Assembly (NCBI RefSeq): GCF_003063315.1
Contig: NZ_NERV01000002.1
Span: 124,001-188,000, forward strand
Length of the DNA: 64,000 nt
From: Limnohabitans sp. T6-5
GTDB lineage: Bacteria > Pseudomonadota > Gammaproteobacteria > Burkholderiales > Burkholderiaceae_C
Reading direction: 5' to 3'
Made by a program: the position numbers and the translations under genes. Numbering within the stretch: position 1 is the first letter of the stretch; every line of letters begins with the position of its first letter. Shown here piece after piece: positions 51,022 through 61,669 of this stretch. The notes beneath the pieces were generated by a model. It saw only the letters and a program-made list of their open reading frames with translations, was not told the DNA's origin and searched no databases.

Positions 51022-54000
51022 ATGTCCAGTACCACTGTTGCCGAGTTCGCAAACGAACTCAAAAAATCTGCCGATGTCTTGCTGGAGCAATTGCGCTCCG
51101 CAGGGGTTGCCAAAAGCTCTGACAGCGACACGCTGAATGATGCTGACAAGCAAAAATTGCTTGGTTACCTGCAAGCCAGTCATGGCACCCAAGCAGGCGA
51201 TCGCAAAAAAATCACCCTGGTGAAAAAATCCACCAGTGAGATCAAGCAAGCCGACGCCTCGGGCAAAGCCCGCACGATCCAGGTCGAAGTGCGCAAAAAG
51301 CGCACCCTGATCAAGCGCGAAGATGAACCCGTCAATGAGCCACAGGTGCAAGAACCTCAAGAGCCCGTGATTGACCATGCTGAACTGGCCCGCCGCGAAG
51401 AAGAAGCGCGCCGTCAAGCCGAGCTGATCCGTCGTCAGGAAGAAGAGCTGTCTGAAAAGCGCCGTGCTCGCGAAGAGCAAGAAGCTGCACAACGTGCGCA
51501 AGCTCTGGCGCAAGAGCAGCAGGCCCAAGCCGAAGCCAAGGCTGCCGCGCAAGCCGCAGCTCAAGCTGCCGCCGCCGCAGAAGTCGCCAAGCCTGCATTG
51601 AGCCGCGAAGAGCGTGAGCAACGTGCCCGCGCCGAAGCCGCCAGCATCAACGCCGCATCGCAGCAACAAGCCAAGCCAGCAGCACCGGTGGTGTCTGCAG
51701 CCGAAATCGCTGCGACCAAAGCCGCCGAAAAAGCCAAAGCCGATCAAGAAGCCCGTGAAGCAGCTGCCCAAAAAGCAGCCGCTGAATCCAAAGCCCGCGC
51801 TGACGAAGAAGCAGCACGCGCACGCGATCTGGATGAGCGTCGTCGCAAGGCACTGGCCGAAGCTGAAGCCATTCGCAACATGATGAATGCCCCCAAGAAG
51901 GTGCTCATTGCGAAAAAGGAAGAGCCCAAAGTCGAAGCCAAAGCGGCTGTCAAAGGCACCTTGCACAAGCCTGCAGGCACACCCGCACCTGGCGCTCGTG
52001 CAGCCGCAGCAGCTGCGGCCAAAGCGGCCGAGCCCGCATCGCCCGGTGGCAACAAAGAAGTCAAATCTGCCAAGCTGTCATCCAGCTGGGCGGGTGATCC
52101 GGCCAAGAAAAAAGCCATTCCCACCCGTGGAGATTCCAGCGGTGGTGTGGGCCGCAACAACTGGCGTGGCGGTCCCCGTGGACGTCGCGGCAACGAACGC
52201 GACCGTGATGATTCGCACCACAGCGCTGCCCCCGCAGAAGTTCGCGTGCTGGAAGTCCACGTCCCAGAAACCATCACCGTGTCCGAATTGGCGCACAAGA
52301 TGGCCATCAAGGCTTCTGAAGTCATCAAACACCTGATGAAGCTGGGTCAGATGGCCACCATGAACCAGCCACTGGACCAAGACACCGCCATGATCGTGGT
52401 GGAAGAAATGGGCCACAAGGCCGTGATTGCAGCACTGGATGATCCAGAAGCCTTCACCGACGAAGAAGTGTCCGATCAAAACGCCGAATCCTTGCCGCGT
52501 GCCCCAGTGGTGACCGTCATGGGCCACGTTGACCACGGTAAAACTTCGCTGCTCGATTACATCCGCCGTGCCAAAGTGGCATCGGGTGAGGCTGGTGGCA
52601 TCACACAGCACATCGGTGCTTACCACGTGGAAACACCACGCGGCATGATTTCTTTCCTGGACACCCCAGGTCACGAGGCCTTCACGGCCATGCGTGCCCG
52701 TGGTGCGCAAGCCACCGACATCGTCATCCTGGTGGTTGCGGGTGACGACGGTGTCATGCCCCAGACCAAAGAAGCCATCAAACACGCCAAAGCGGCCGGT
52801 GTGCCCATCGTGGTGGCCATCAACAAGATGGACAAGCCCGACTCGAACATCGAACGCGTTCGCGCCGAGCTGATCGCCGAAGAAGTCGTGCCCGAAGAGT
52901 TCGGTGGCGATTCGCCATTCGTCTCTGTGTCTGCCAAGACCGGCATGGGCATTGACGACTTGCTCGAGCAAGTGCTCTTGCAAGCCGAAGTGCTGGAACT
53001 CAAGGCCCCGGTGGCTGCTGCCGCCAAGGGCTTGGTCATCGAAGCGCGTCTGGACAAAGGTCGCGGCCCCGTGGCCACCATCCTGGTGCAGTCGGGTACC
53101 CTGAACACCGGTGACGTGGTGCTGGCTGGCCAGACCTTTGGCCGCGTGCGCGCCATGCTCGATGAAAACGGCGCTGCCATCAAATCGGCAGGCCCATCGA
53201 TCCCGGTCGAAATTCAAGGTCTGACCGAAGTGCCGCAAGCCGGTGACGAGTTCATGGTCATGACCGATGAGCGTCGTGCCCGCGAAATCGCCACTTACCG
53301 CGCAGGCAAGTTCCGCAACACCAAGCTGGCCAAGCAACAAGCGGCCAAGCTCGAAAACATGTTCACCGACATGTCTGCGGGCGAAGTCAAGATGCTGCCG
53401 ATCATCATCAAGGCCGACGTGCAAGGTTCGCAAGAAGCCCTGGGCGCATCCTTGCTCAAGCTGTCAACCGACGAGGTGAAAGTCCAGTTGGTCTATTCCG
53501 GCGTGGGTGGTATCAGCGAGTCGGACATCAACCTGGCCATCGCCTCCAAGGCCATCGTGATCGGTTTCAACGTGCGTGCCGATGCAGGCGCCCGCAAACT
53601 GGCCGAAGGCAACGGCGTTGACGTTCATTACTACAACATCATTTATGACGCTGTGGATGAACTCAAAGCCGCCATGTCGGGCATGTTGGCACCCGAGCAG
53701 CGCGAAGAAATCATGGGTATGGCCGAAATCCGTACCGTGTTCGTCGCCTCCAAAATCGGTACCGTCGCAGGCTGTATGGTCACTTCGGGTCAAGTCACCC
53801 GCAACGCCAAGTTCCGCCTGTTGCGTGACAACGTGGTCATCTACACCGGTGAGCTCGATTCGCTCAAGCGCCTCAAGGACGACGTGCGCGAAGTCAAAGA
53901 AGGCTTCGAGTGTGGTATCAAGCTCAAAAACTACAACGACATCAAAGAAGGCGATCAACTCGAATTCTTCGAAGTCAAGGAAATCGCGAGAACGCTGTAA
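51022..54000 (+). CDS. infB: Translation initiation factor IF-2
   Basis: IF-2 is the GTPase that places initiator tRNA on the ribosome. The 992-residue protein has an N-terminal IF2N domain ([19 protein letters not shown]), a long Ala/Glu/Lys/Arg-rich linker to about residue 380, a second IF2N-type domain near 415, and the G domain with [25 protein letters not shown] and NKMDKPDSN. The C1/C2 domains end with EVKEIARTL. The linker length is typical of Burkholderiales. It is 24 bases after nusA and abuts rbfA directly. Confidence 0.98.
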   Translation: MSSTTVAEFANELKKSADVLLEQLRSAGVAKSSDSDTLNDADKQKLLGYLQASHGTQAGDRKKITLVKKSTSEIKQADASGKARTIQVEVRKKRTLIKREDEPVNEPQVQEPQEPVIDHAELARREEEARRQAELIRRQEEELSEKRRAREEQEAAQRAQALAQEQQAQAEAKAAAQAAAQAAAAAEVAKPALSREEREQRARAEAASINAASQQQAKPAAPVVSAAEIAATKAAEKAKADQEAREAAAQKAAAESKARADEEAARARDLDERRRKALAEAEAIRNMMNAPKKVLIAKKEEPKVEAKAAVKGTLHKPAGTPAPGARAAAAAAAKAAEPASPGGNKEVKSAKLSSSWAGDPAKKKAIPTRGDSSGGVGRNNWRGGPRGRRGNERDRDDSHHSAAPAEVRVLEVHVPETITVSELAHKMAIKASEVIKHLMKLGQMATMNQPLDQDTAMIVVEEMGHKAVIAALDDPEAFTDEEVSDQNAESLPRAPVVTVMGHVDHGKTSLLDYIRRAKVASGEAGGITQHIGAYHVETPRGMISFLDTPGHEAFTAMRARGAQATDIVILVVAGDDGVMPQTKEAIKHAKAAGVPIVVAINKMDKPDSNIERVRAELIAEEVVPEEFGGDSPFVSVSAKTGMGIDDLLEQVLLQAEVLELKAPVAAAAKGLVIEARLDKGRGPVATILVQSGTLNTGDVVLAGQTFGRVRAMLDENGAAIKSAGPSIPVEIQGLTEVPQAGDEFMVMTDERRAREIATYRAGKFRNTKLAKQQAAKLENMFTDMSAGEVKMLPIIIKADVQGSQEALGASLLKLSTDEVKVQLVYSGVGGISESDINLAIASKAIVIGFNVRADAGARKLAEGNGVDVHYYNIIYDAVDELKAAMSGMLAPEQREEIMGMAEIRTVFVASKIGTVAGCMVTSGQVTRNAKFRLLRDNVVIYTGELDSLKRLKDDVREVKEGFECGIKLKNYNDIKEGDQLEFFEVKEIARTL

Positions 54001-54381
54001 ATGGCCCGTAAAAAGGTTTCATCCGTACCGAACCGCGGTTTCCGCGTGGCCGACCAGATCCAGCGCGATCTGGCCGAGTTGATCGCGCGTGAGTTGAAAG
54101 ACCCACGTGTGGGCATGGTCACGATCAACGCGGTCGAGGTGACACCCGACTACGCCCATGCCAAAGTGTTCTTCAGTGTCTTGACCGGCAACCCCGACGA
54201 AGCCACTGAAGGCCTGAACGCAGCTGCGGGTTTCTTGCGCAATGGTTTGTTCAAGCGACTGCACATCCACACCGTGCCCACACTCCACTTCATGTTTGAC
54301 CGCACCACCGAGCGCGCCTCCGACATGAACGCCTTGATCTCCAAGGCTGTGGCCTCTCGTGCAAAAGACGCCGAAGAATGA
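54001..54381 (+). CDS. rbfA: Ribosome-binding factor A
   Basis: RbfA assists late 30S maturation and cold adaptation. The 126-residue KH-fold protein has [24 protein letters not shown] and the C-terminal [21 protein letters not shown]. Its ATG begins right after the infB stop without a gap, and its end overlaps truB by four bases, so the three are tightly coupled. Confidence 0.97.
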   Translation: MARKKVSSVPNRGFRVADQIQRDLAELIARELKDPRVGMVTINAVEVTPDYAHAKVFFSVLTGNPDEATEGLNAAAGFLRNGLFKRLHIHTVPTLHFMFDRTTERASDMNALISKAVASRAKDAEE

Positions 54382-55361
54382 CGACCGCGCCCCGCACCAG
54401 GGTGCAGCGGCGCCCTGTGCACGGGGTGTTGTTGCTTGACAAACCCCTGGGTTTATCCAGCAACCAGGCTTTGCAAAAGGCCAAGTGGTTGCTGCGTGCT
54501 GAAAAAGCAGGCCACACAGGCACGCTCGACCCCTTGGCCACGGGCGTGTTGCCCTTGTGCTTTGGTGCGGCGACCAAATTCAGTCAGCAGCATCTTGATG
54601 CTGACAAGGTGTATGAAACCACTGTCCGCCTTGGTGTGAAAACCACCACGGCCGACGCCGAAGGTGAAGTGATGGAGACCCGGGACGTGACATGCACGCC
54701 GGGCATGGTGGTGGAAGTGCTGGACCGTTTCATGGGCCCCATCAGCCAGGTGCCACCGATGCACAGCGCCTTGAAAAAGGACGGCAAAGCCTTGTACGAA
54801 TACGCCCGCAATGGCGAAACCGTGGAGCGCGAGCCGCGCAACGTGGTGATCCATGACCTGGAACTGCTGGACATGCAGCTGCAAGGTGATGCACCGTTTT
54901 TGCGTTTGCGCGTGGCGTGCAGCAAGGGCACCTACATCCGCACGCTGGGCGAAGACATCGCTGAGGCGTTGGGCTGTGGCGGACACTTGAGCGCGCTGCG
55001 CCGGGTGGTGACCGGGCCGTTTGATGCGTCCCAGTGCGTGACGCTGCAAGCCCTGGAGGCCATGGCTGAAGACGAGCGCATGAGCGCTTTGCAGCCAGTG
55101 GACGTCTTGCTGCCGGGCTACACCGAAGTGAGTCTGGACAGCGAAAACGCCGGAAGATTTTTGAGTGGGGTGCGCCGACGCGGCCCTTGGGTTGATTGTG
55201 ATCATGTGGCCGTTTATGGAGAACATCCTCGTGCATTGCTGGGAACAGCGCATGTACAAAGCGGCGAATTGATTCCGGGTCGATTGTTGAGCCCGATCGA
55301 AATTCAACAGATTTTGGAAAGATCGCCTGTTACCGAGCCGTTGCTGGCCGCGCAGGTTTAA
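54378..55361 (+). CDS. truB: tRNA pseudouridine(55) synthase TruB
   Basis: TruB makes pseudouridine 55 in the T-arm of nearly all tRNAs. The 327-residue enzyme has [17 protein letters not shown] and the catalytic motif [16 protein letters not shown] with Asp near residue 51. [17 protein letters not shown] follows, and the C-terminus is a PUA-like region. It overlaps rbfA and precedes typA by 11 bases. Confidence 0.97.
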   Translation: MTTAPRTRVQRRPVHGVLLLDKPLGLSSNQALQKAKWLLRAEKAGHTGTLDPLATGVLPLCFGAATKFSQQHLDADKVYETTVRLGVKTTTADAEGEVMETRDVTCTPGMVVEVLDRFMGPISQVPPMHSALKKDGKALYEYARNGETVEREPRNVVIHDLELLDMQLQGDAPFLRLRVACSKGTYIRTLGEDIAEALGCGGHLSALRRVVTGPFDASQCVTLQALEAMAEDERMSALQPVDVLLPGYTEVSLDSENAGRFLSGVRRRGPWVDCDHVAVYGEHPRALLGTAHVQSGELIPGRLLSPIEIQQILERSPVTEPLLAAQV

Positions 55362-55372
55362 AGGAAGAAAGC

Positions 55373-57190
55373 ATGAGCAAGCAAATTCGCAACATCGCCA
55401 TCATCGCGCACGTTGACCACGGTAAAACCACCATGGTCGACCAACTTCTGCGCCAATCCGGAACCTTCGCTGACCACGAAAAAGTGGTCGACACCGTGAT
55501 GGACAACAACGCCATCGAACGCGAGCGCGGCATCACCATCCTGGCCAAAAACTGTGCCGTGAGCTGGGAAGGCACCCACATCAACATCGTCGACACGCCC
55601 GGACACGCGGACTTCGGCGGTGAAGTGGAACGTGCCCTGTCCATGGTTGACGGCGTGGTGCTGTTGATCGACGCGCAAGAAGGCCCCATGCCTCAGACCC
55701 GTTTCGTGACCAAAAAAGCTTTGGCCTTGGGCCTCAAGCCCATCGTGGTCGTGAACAAAGTCGACAAACCCGGCGCCAACCCCGACAAAGTCGTGAACGC
55801 AGCCTTTGACCTGTTCGACAAACTCGGCGCCACCGACGAGCAACTCGACTTCCCAGTGGTGTATGCCTCCGGTATCAACGGCTGGACATCCATGGAAGAG
55901 GGCGCTCCTGGTGAACAGTGGGGTCCTGACATGTCGGCCCTGTTCAACACTGTGCTCAAGCACGTCAAACCCAACTCGGGTGACCCAGCAGCCCCTTTGC
56001 AACTGCAAATTTCGGCACTCGATTTTTCGACCTTCGTGGGTCGTATCGGCGTGGGCCGCATCAGCCAGGGCACCATCAAGCCCAACATGGACGTGATCGT
56101 CATGGAAGGCCCAGACGGCTCGTCCATCAAAGGCCGCGTCAACCAAGTGCTGACATTCCAGGGTCTGGACCGCGTGCAAGTGACCGAAGCCGGTCCTGGC
56201 GACATCGTTTTGATCAACGGCATTGCCGACTTGAACATCGGCGTGACCGTGACCGATCCGGCCAATCCCGCACCGCTGCCCATGCTGAAGGTGGACGAGC
56301 CGACACTGACCATGAACTTCTGCGTGAACACCTCGCCATTGGCAGGCCGTGAAGGCAAGTTCGTCACCAGCCGTCAAATCTGGGACCGCCTGCAAAAAGA
56401 ACTGCAACACAACGTGGCCCTGCGCGTTAACGAAACTGACGAAGAAGGTATCTTTGAAGTCATGGGTCGCGGTGAATTGCACCTGACCATCTTGCTGGAA
56501 AACATGCGCCGCGAAGGCTACGAGCTGGCTGTGTCCAAGCCACGCGTGCTGTTCCGCGATGTGGACGGCGAACGCCATGAGCCTATCGAGTTGGTCACGG
56601 CCGACATCGAAGAAACCCACCAGGGCGGCGTCATGCAAGCCCTGGGCGAGCGCAAGGGCGAGTTGGTCAACATGGAACCCGATGGCCGCGGTCGCGTCCG
56701 TTTGGAATACCGCATCCCGGCCCGTGGCCTGATCGGTTTCTCCAACGAATTCCTGAACCTGACCCGTGGCTCGGGCCTGATCTCCAACATCTTTGACGGC
56801 TACGAGCCACACAAAGGTGAAATCGGTGGCCGCAAGAACGGCGTGCTGATCTCCATGGACGACGGTGAAATCTTCACCTACGCCCTGGGCAAGCTCGACG
56901 ACCGTGGCCGCATGTTCGTCAAGGCGAACGATCCGGTGTACGAAGGCATGATCGTCGGCATCCACAGCCGTGACAACGACTTGGTGGTCAACGCCACCCG
57001 CACCAAGCAGCTGACCAACTTCCGTGTGTCCGGCAAGGAAGACGCGATCAAGATCACGCCTCCGATTGACCTGACCCTGGAATACGGCGTCGAGTTCATC
57101 GAGGACGACGAGCTGGTCGAAATCACGCCCAAGAGCGTGCGTCTGCGCAAGCGCTTCCTGAAGGAAAGCGACCGCAAGCGCAACAAGTGA
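55373..57190 (+). CDS. typA: Ribosome-associated GTPase TypA/BipA
   Basis: BipA is an EF-G-like GTPase used in 50S assembly, especially at low temperature and under stress. The 605-residue protein has G1 [16 protein letters not shown], switch [26 protein letters not shown] and the C-terminal BipA-specific domain ending near [22 protein letters not shown] before the ATG is a strong ribosome-binding site. It follows truB by 11 bases, so it may be an extension of that operon. Confidence 0.97.
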   Translation: MSKQIRNIAIIAHVDHGKTTMVDQLLRQSGTFADHEKVVDTVMDNNAIERERGITILAKNCAVSWEGTHINIVDTPGHADFGGEVERALSMVDGVVLLIDAQEGPMPQTRFVTKKALALGLKPIVVVNKVDKPGANPDKVVNAAFDLFDKLGATDEQLDFPVVYASGINGWTSMEEGAPGEQWGPDMSALFNTVLKHVKPNSGDPAAPLQLQISALDFSTFVGRIGVGRISQGTIKPNMDVIVMEGPDGSSIKGRVNQVLTFQGLDRVQVTEAGPGDIVLINGIADLNIGVTVTDPANPAPLPMLKVDEPTLTMNFCVNTSPLAGREGKFVTSRQIWDRLQKELQHNVALRVNETDEEGIFEVMGRGELHLTILLENMRREGYELAVSKPRVLFRDVDGERHEPIELVTADIEETHQGGVMQALGERKGELVNMEPDGRGRVRLEYRIPARGLIGFSNEFLNLTRGSGLISNIFDGYEPHKGEIGGRKNGVLISMDDGEIFTYALGKLDDRGRMFVKANDPVYEGMIVGIHSRDNDLVVNATRTKQLTNFRVSGKEDAIKITPPIDLTLEYGVEFIEDDELVEITPKSVRLRKRFLKESDRKRNK

Positions 57191-57211
57191 TCTGAAACTG
57201 CGGGGCTTGAC

Positions 57212-58096
57212 ATGAAACTCCGGCATGGCCAAGCGGTGGCAATGATGGTCCTGGTCACAGCCATGTGGTCCATGGCCGGCGTTGTCACCCGCCATCTGGA
57301 ACAAGCCCGCAGTTTTGAGGTGACGTTCTGGCGCAGCTTCTTCACGATGCTGTCGCTGGTGATCATCCTCCCGCTGTGGCAGGGCAGGGGCGTGTGGTCC
57401 CGCATGCCCTGGCGCAGCCCTTATTTTTGGCTCTCTGGCGTGTGCTGGAGTGTCATGTTCACCGCCTTCATGCTGGCCCTCACGCTGACAGCGGTGGCCA
57501 ATGTCCTCATCACCATGGCGCTGGGCCCTTTGCTCACCGCCCTGATCACCCGCATCTTTCTGGGGCACCTATTGCCCCGGCGTACCTGGGGCGCCATCGT
57601 GCTCGCGGGCATTGGCATTGGCTGGATGTATGCCTCCCAACTGAGTTTGGGTGCCCCCAACTTCCTGATAGGTTCTTTGGTGGCTTTGTGTGTGCCCATC
57701 GCCGGTGCGGTGCAATGGACGCTTGTGCAAAAAAGCCAAAGCGAAGGTCAGAAGCTTGACCTCGTGCCTTCGGTCTTGCTCGGAGCCCTCATTTCTTCAT
57801 TGCTCACACTGCCCCTGGCCATGCCTTTTCAAGCCTCGGCGCATGATGTGGGTTGGCTGGCAGTGCTCGGTCTGTTTCAGTTGGCCATTCCCTGTGCTTT
57901 GTCGGTGGTCTGCGCGCGCGTGCTGAAAGCCCCCGAAGTGGCCTTGCTGGCTTTGCTGGAAATCGTTTTTGGCATCGCGCTGGCTTGGTGGGGGGCCAAC
58001 GAAGCACCGCAAGCGAGTGTGTTGTTAGGGGGCTCCCTGGTCCTGGGGGCGTTGCTCATGAACCAATGGTTAGGCTGGAGACAAAACAATGTCTGA
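57212..58096 (+). CDS. DMT superfamily (EamA) transporter
   Basis: A 294-residue integral membrane protein with ten predicted helices arranged as two EamA repeats, typical of drug/metabolite transporters that export amino acids or other small metabolites. Repeat one opens with MVLVTAMWSMAGVVTRHLEQ and ends near ALGPLLTALITRIFLGH. Repeat two runs from FLIGSLVALCVPIAGAVQW to VALLALLEIVFGIALAWWG. The substrate is unknown. It overlaps the downstream hydrolase gene by eight bases. Confidence 0.87.
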   Translation: MKLRHGQAVAMMVLVTAMWSMAGVVTRHLEQARSFEVTFWRSFFTMLSLVIILPLWQGRGVWSRMPWRSPYFWLSGVCWSVMFTAFMLALTLTAVANVLITMALGPLLTALITRIFLGHLLPRRTWGAIVLAGIGIGWMYASQLSLGAPNFLIGSLVALCVPIAGAVQWTLVQKSQSEGQKLDLVPSVLLGALISSLLTLPLAMPFQASAHDVGWLAVLGLFQLAIPCALSVVCARVLKAPEVALLALLEIVFGIALAWWGANEAPQASVLLGGSLVLGALLMNQWLGWRQNNV

Positions 58097-59171
58097 TGTC
58101 ATCGCACAAATTGAAGGCCGCATAGGCTGCCTCACCTTGAACCGTCCCAAGGCGCTCAATGCCTTGTCGCTGGACATGGTTCGCCACATCACGGCCGCTT
58201 TGCTGGCCTGGCAAAACGACCCGCAAGTGCTGGCAGTGGCCGTTCGCGGCACCAACAAAGAAGGGCCTTTTGGTGCTTTTTGTGCGGGTGGCGATATCCG
58301 GTTTTTTCATGCGGCGGCCACAGCGGGCAATCCACAACTGGAAGACTTCTTCACCGAAGAGTACCGCCTGAACCACCTCATTCACACCTACCCCAAGCCC
58401 TACATCGCGCTGATGGACGGCATCGTCATGGGCGGTGGCATGGGCATCAGCCAGGGCGCGAGCGTACGTGTGGTCACCGAGCGCAGCAAGATGGCCATGC
58501 CCGAGACCAACATTGGCTTGTTCCCCGATGTCGGCGGTGGTTACTTCCTCAGCCGCTGCGCAGGCCGTTTGGGTGAATACCTGGGCCTGACCGGCCACAT
58601 GCTGCAAGGTGAAGACGCCGTGCACGCGGGCCTCGCCGATGGCCTGGTCGCCTCAGGCAAACTGGCCCACCTGTGGCAAACCTTGATCGAAACACCGTTT
58701 GAAAATGGCGCAGCCGTCGAACGCTGGGTCACCACACGCTTTGACCATCTGCAAAAAACCGGGCTGCCCCATCTCTCAGAAATAGATGCTTCGTTTGCCT
58801 TGCCCACGGTCGGCGAGATCTTGGAAAAGCTCGAATCGGCCAGCGATGAATGGTCGGTGCAGACGGCCAAGACCTTGCGCCAACGCTCGCCCTTGATGCT
58901 GAACGTGGTGCTTGAGCAAATTCGCCGCGCCCGCACCATGAGCCTGGCCGATGACCTGCGCATGGAACGCGATCTGGTGCGCCACTGCTTCGCCTTGCGA
59001 GCCGTCAACGACAGCGAAACCGTCGAAGGCATCCGCGCACTCGCGGTGGACAAAGACCACAGCCCGAATTGGAAACCCGCGCGTGTCGAAGACGTGGATG
59101 CCGCCGAAGTGGCAACCTTTTTCGTCAGCCCCTGGCCCGCACACGCCCACCCCTTGCGTGAACTGAGCTGA
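58089..59171 (+). CDS. 3-hydroxyisobutyryl-CoA hydrolase (enoyl-CoA hydratase/isomerase superfamily)
   Basis: The crotonase-fold protein of 360 residues is longer than ordinary enoyl-CoA hydratases and matches the 3-hydroxyisobutyryl-CoA hydrolase branch of valine breakdown. It has LNRPKALNALSLDMVRHI, the oxyanion-hole GAFCAGGDIRFFH and YIALMDGIVMGGGMGISQGA, and the catalytic Glu region MPETNIGLFPDVGGGYFLSR. No other valine-pathway genes are close. It converges on smpB across repeat array B. Confidence 0.88.
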   Translation: MSDVIAQIEGRIGCLTLNRPKALNALSLDMVRHITAALLAWQNDPQVLAVAVRGTNKEGPFGAFCAGGDIRFFHAAATAGNPQLEDFFTEEYRLNHLIHTYPKPYIALMDGIVMGGGMGISQGASVRVVTERSKMAMPETNIGLFPDVGGGYFLSRCAGRLGEYLGLTGHMLQGEDAVHAGLADGLVASGKLAHLWQTLIETPFENGAAVERWVTTRFDHLQKTGLPHLSEIDASFALPTVGEILEKLESASDEWSVQTAKTLRQRSPLMLNVVLEQIRRARTMSLADDLRMERDLVRHCFALRAVNDSETVEGIRALAVDKDHSPNWKPARVEDVDAAEVATFFVSPWPAHAHPLRELS

Positions 59172-59184
59172 TCCGCCGTCTTCC

Positions 59185-59616
59185 GCAGGTCAGCACTCGC
59201 AGAGTCCGACGTTTGCAGGTCTTGGCGCAGGCCCATGTCGGGGTCTTCGACCACCGACCTACAAATTCATATCGGGCTCGAACGTTATTCCTGCGTCATG
59301 AAGGGCATTCCGTAGGTCGGCACTCGCAGAGTCCGACGTTTGCGGTCTTGGCGCAGCCCATGTCGGGGTCTTCGACCACCGACCTACAAATTCATATCGG
59401 GCTCGAATGTTATTACTGCGTCATGAAGGGCATTCCGTAGGTCGGCACTCGCAGAGTCCGACGTTTGCGGTCTTGGCGCAGCCCATGTCGGGGTCTTCGA
59501 CCACCGACCTACAAATTAGCCAATAACGGTCGCAACTCGTAGGTCGGCACTCGAAGAGTCCAACGTTTGCAGGCTTCGGCACAGGCCCATGTCGGGGTCT
59601 TCGACCACCGACCTAC
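59185..59616. repeat. REPIN/BIME-like array B (eight REP arms, periods of about 127, 125 and 102 bp)
   Basis: Arms with the ACTC/GAGT stem lie in plus orientation at 59185-59210 (GCAG head and altered outer stem), 59312-59337, 59437-59462 and 59539-59564. Arms with the GGTC/GACC stem lie in minus orientation at 59237-59262, 59362-59387, 59487-59512 and 59591-59616. The first three ACTC-type arms have loop GCA and the last GAA. Arm pairs span 76-78 bases and share the array-A-type spacer in reverse orientation. The array fills the gap between the convergent hydrolase and smpB genes. Confidence 0.92.
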
Positions 59617-59634
59617 AAATTAGCCCATCGGGCT

Positions 59635-60123
59635 TTAACGGTGGCGGCTTTTCATCACGCGTTCGACTTCGCGTTTGCCTTCGCGGTCCTTGATGGTGTT
59701 GCGCTTGTCGTGCTCGGCCTTGCCCTTGGCCAGCGCGATGTCGCATTTCACCTTGCCTGATTTCCAATGCAAATTGATCGGCACCAGGGTGTAACCCTTT
59801 TGCTCGATCTTGCCGATCAGGCGCTTGATCTCTTCCTTGTTCAGCAGCAGTTTGCGCGTGCGTGCGGCCTCGGGGTTGATGTGGGTTGATGCCGTTTTGA
59901 GCGGGTTGATCAGGCAGCCAATGATGAACAACTCGCCATTGCGGATCACCACGTAGCCGTCGGTCAGCTGCACCTTGCCTTCGCGAATGGCCTTGACCTC
60001 CCAGCCTTCGAGCACCATGCCCGCCTCGTAGCGTTCTTCGAAAAAATAGTCAAAAGCCGCCTTTTTGTTCTCGGCGATCTTGGCAAAAGTGGGGGCGGCT
60101 GTTGATTTTTTGGAGGTGGCCAT
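59635..60123 (-). CDS. smpB: SsrA-binding protein SmpB
   Basis: SmpB carries tmRNA to stalled ribosomes. The 162-residue protein has [56 protein letters not shown] and the basic C-terminal tail that helps engage the ribosome. It diverges from ratA, and tmRNA is not seen in the window. The gene ends 18 bases from the last arm of repeat array B. Confidence 0.97.
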   Translation of the reverse strand: MATSKKSTAAPTFAKIAENKKAAFDYFFEERYEAGMVLEGWEVKAIREGKVQLTDGYVVIRNGELFIIGCLINPLKTASTHINPEAARTRKLLLNKEEIKRLIGKIEQKGYTLVPINLHWKSGKVKCDIALAKGKAEHDKRNTIKDREGKREVERVMKSRHR

Positions 60124-60227
60124 GGTGAGCAGATAAGGACGGCCGGGCCGTTCGCAAGGGTATGCAGCCCAGCTGCAAGCAAAGTGGCCGGATGAAAAAA
60201 CTACAATCCCAGCACTCTGAGCATTGT

Positions 60228-60668
60228 ATGAAGAATATCCACAAGTCCGTCCTCATCTGGTACAGCCCTGATGAAATGTTTCGCCTCGTCATCGACGTGG
60301 CCCGATACCCCGATTTTTTGCCCTGGTGCGACCAAGCCCGCGTGCTCGAAAGCGATGAACACGGCATGCTCGCCGAAGTGGGCATCAGCCTGGGCGGCAT
60401 CCACCAAAGCTTCGTCACCCGCAACACACACGAAACTGGGCGCTCGGTGGGCATGAGTCTGGTCAAAGGGCCGTTTTCCAACCTGAGCGGCATGTGGCGA
60501 TTCATCCCCGTGGGCGATGGCACACAACGCGCCTGCAAGGTCGAGCTGGACCTGCAATACGGTTTTTCCAGCAAAACCCTGGCCGCATTGGTGGGTCCGG
60601 TCTTCGACAAAATCGCCGCCAGCTTGGTCGATGCTTTTGTCAAACGCGCCGAAACGGTCTATGCCTGA
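60228..60668 (+). CDS. ratA: RatA/Coq10-like START-domain protein
   Basis: A 146-residue polyketide cyclase/START-fold protein. In E. coli RatA was described as a toxin blocking 70S association, while homologues of Coq10 bind ubiquinone, so function is debated. Key segments are the N-terminal [22 protein letters not shown] and the C-terminal [23 protein letters not shown] 60228 fits family length; the frame from 60162 adds unrelated residues. It overlaps rnfH by eight bases, and the smpB-ratA-rnfH arrangement matches E. coli. Confidence 0.9.
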   Translation: MKNIHKSVLIWYSPDEMFRLVIDVARYPDFLPWCDQARVLESDEHGMLAEVGISLGGIHQSFVTRNTHETGRSVGMSLVKGPFSNLSGMWRFIPVGDGTQRACKVELDLQYGFSSKTLAALVGPVFDKIAASLVDAFVKRAETVYA

Positions 60669-61029
60669 ATCCACTCCCGCGATGGTTCAGATCACACTGT
60701 GCTGGAGCCTGCAAGCGCGCCAAGTGCACGAGTGCGCCCTGAGCGTGCCAGAACACAGCACGGTGCAATCTGTGATTGACCAATTCATCACGGAACACAC
60801 GCAAACCTTGTCACCCACAGAGTCGGCCCAACTGAAGTTCATGCAACCCGGCATATGGGGCCACAAAGTGGCCTGGACGGCTCTTGTTCAAGAGGGCGAT
60901 CGTGTAGAGCTGTACCGCCCCCTGAAAGTTGACCCCAAAGTCGCGCGCAGGCAACGCTTCAAGCGACAAGGCAAAGGCCGCACCGGCCTGTTCGCCAATC
61001 GCAAAAGCGGCTCAGCAGCGGGTTATTGA
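60661..61029 (+). CDS. rnfH: RnfH family (RatB/UPF0125) protein
   Basis: A 122-residue ubiquitin-like-fold protein of uncertain function. It has ITLCWSLQARQVHECALSVPEHSTVQ and the family block GIWGHKVAWTALVQEGDRVELYRPLKVDPKVARRQR. A basic tail of about 20 residues follows. The start ATG 60661 overlaps ratA; ATG 60682 is an alternative. The longer open frame upstream is a shadow of ratA. Confidence 0.87.
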   Translation: MPESTPAMVQITLCWSLQARQVHECALSVPEHSTVQSVIDQFITEHTQTLSPTESAQLKFMQPGIWGHKVAWTALVQEGDRVELYRPLKVDPKVARRQRFKRQGKGRTGLFANRKSGSAAGY

Positions 61030-61047
61030 GCCAAAATTTGGTATCCC

Positions 61048-61640
61048 GTAGGTCTGCACTCGAAGAGTCCGACATTGCTGGTGTTCCGCTAGCGTCAAGC
61101 ACGGGCGTTGCCGGGGTGCAAGCAAATGTCGGGGTCTTCGACCGCCGACCTACAAAAAACGCAGGCCTTCCCCCGTAGGTCGGCACTCGAAGAGTCCGAC
61201 ATTGCTGGTGTTCCGCTAGCGTCAAGCACGGGCGTTGACGGGGTGCAAGCAAATGTCGGGGTCTTCGACCGCCGACCTACAAAAAACGCAGGCCTTCCCC
61301 CGTAGGTCGGCACTCGAAGAGTCCGACATTGCTGGTGTTCCGCTAGCGTCAAGCACGGGCGTTGACGGGGTGCAAGCAAATGTCGGGGTCTTCGACCACC
61401 GACCTACAAAAACCGCAGGCCTTCCCCCGTAGGTCGGCACTCGAAGAGTCCGACATGGACAGTTGACCGCTGCATCTGATTTCGGCCCAGTTGCTGAACA
61501 AGCATCTGCCGGGGTCTTCGACCGCCGACCTACGAAAATACAGCCACTGCGATGGCTTCCCCGTAGGTCGGCACTCGAAGAGTCCGACATTTGCGGGCTT
61601 TGACGCTGGCATCATGTCGGGGCTGAATCCGCCGACACAC
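61048..61640. repeat. REPIN/BIME-like array C (nine REP arms plus one degenerate, 127-bp period)
   Basis: ACTC/GAGT arms in plus orientation: 61048-61073, 61175-61200, 61302-61327, 61429-61454, 61563-61588. GGTC/GACC arms in minus orientation: 61128-61153, 61255-61280, 61382-61407, 61508-61533. A degenerate arm ends the array at about 61616-61640. The internal spacer is 54 bases in the first three units and unrelated to those of arrays A, B and D. The linker is 21 bases. The last units have diverged in spacer and length. The array lies between the codirectional rnfH and methyltransferase genes. Confidence 0.92.
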
Positions 61641-61669
61641 ATTCCTCACTGACCTGCTCATTATTTCCA

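Noticed and set aside
49549..51966. 805-codon open frame antisense to nusA and infB
   Set aside because: A shadow of GC-rich coding sequence; the sense proteins are clear and the antisense translation shows no family.
55358..57568. 736-codon open frame antisense to typA
   Set aside because: Same reason; typA is unmistakable on the plus strand.
61095..61642. Open frames of 60-122 codons across array C
   Set aside because: They are translations of the REP arms and spacers in several overlapping frames on both strands, with the same SDSSSADLR-type words as array A.
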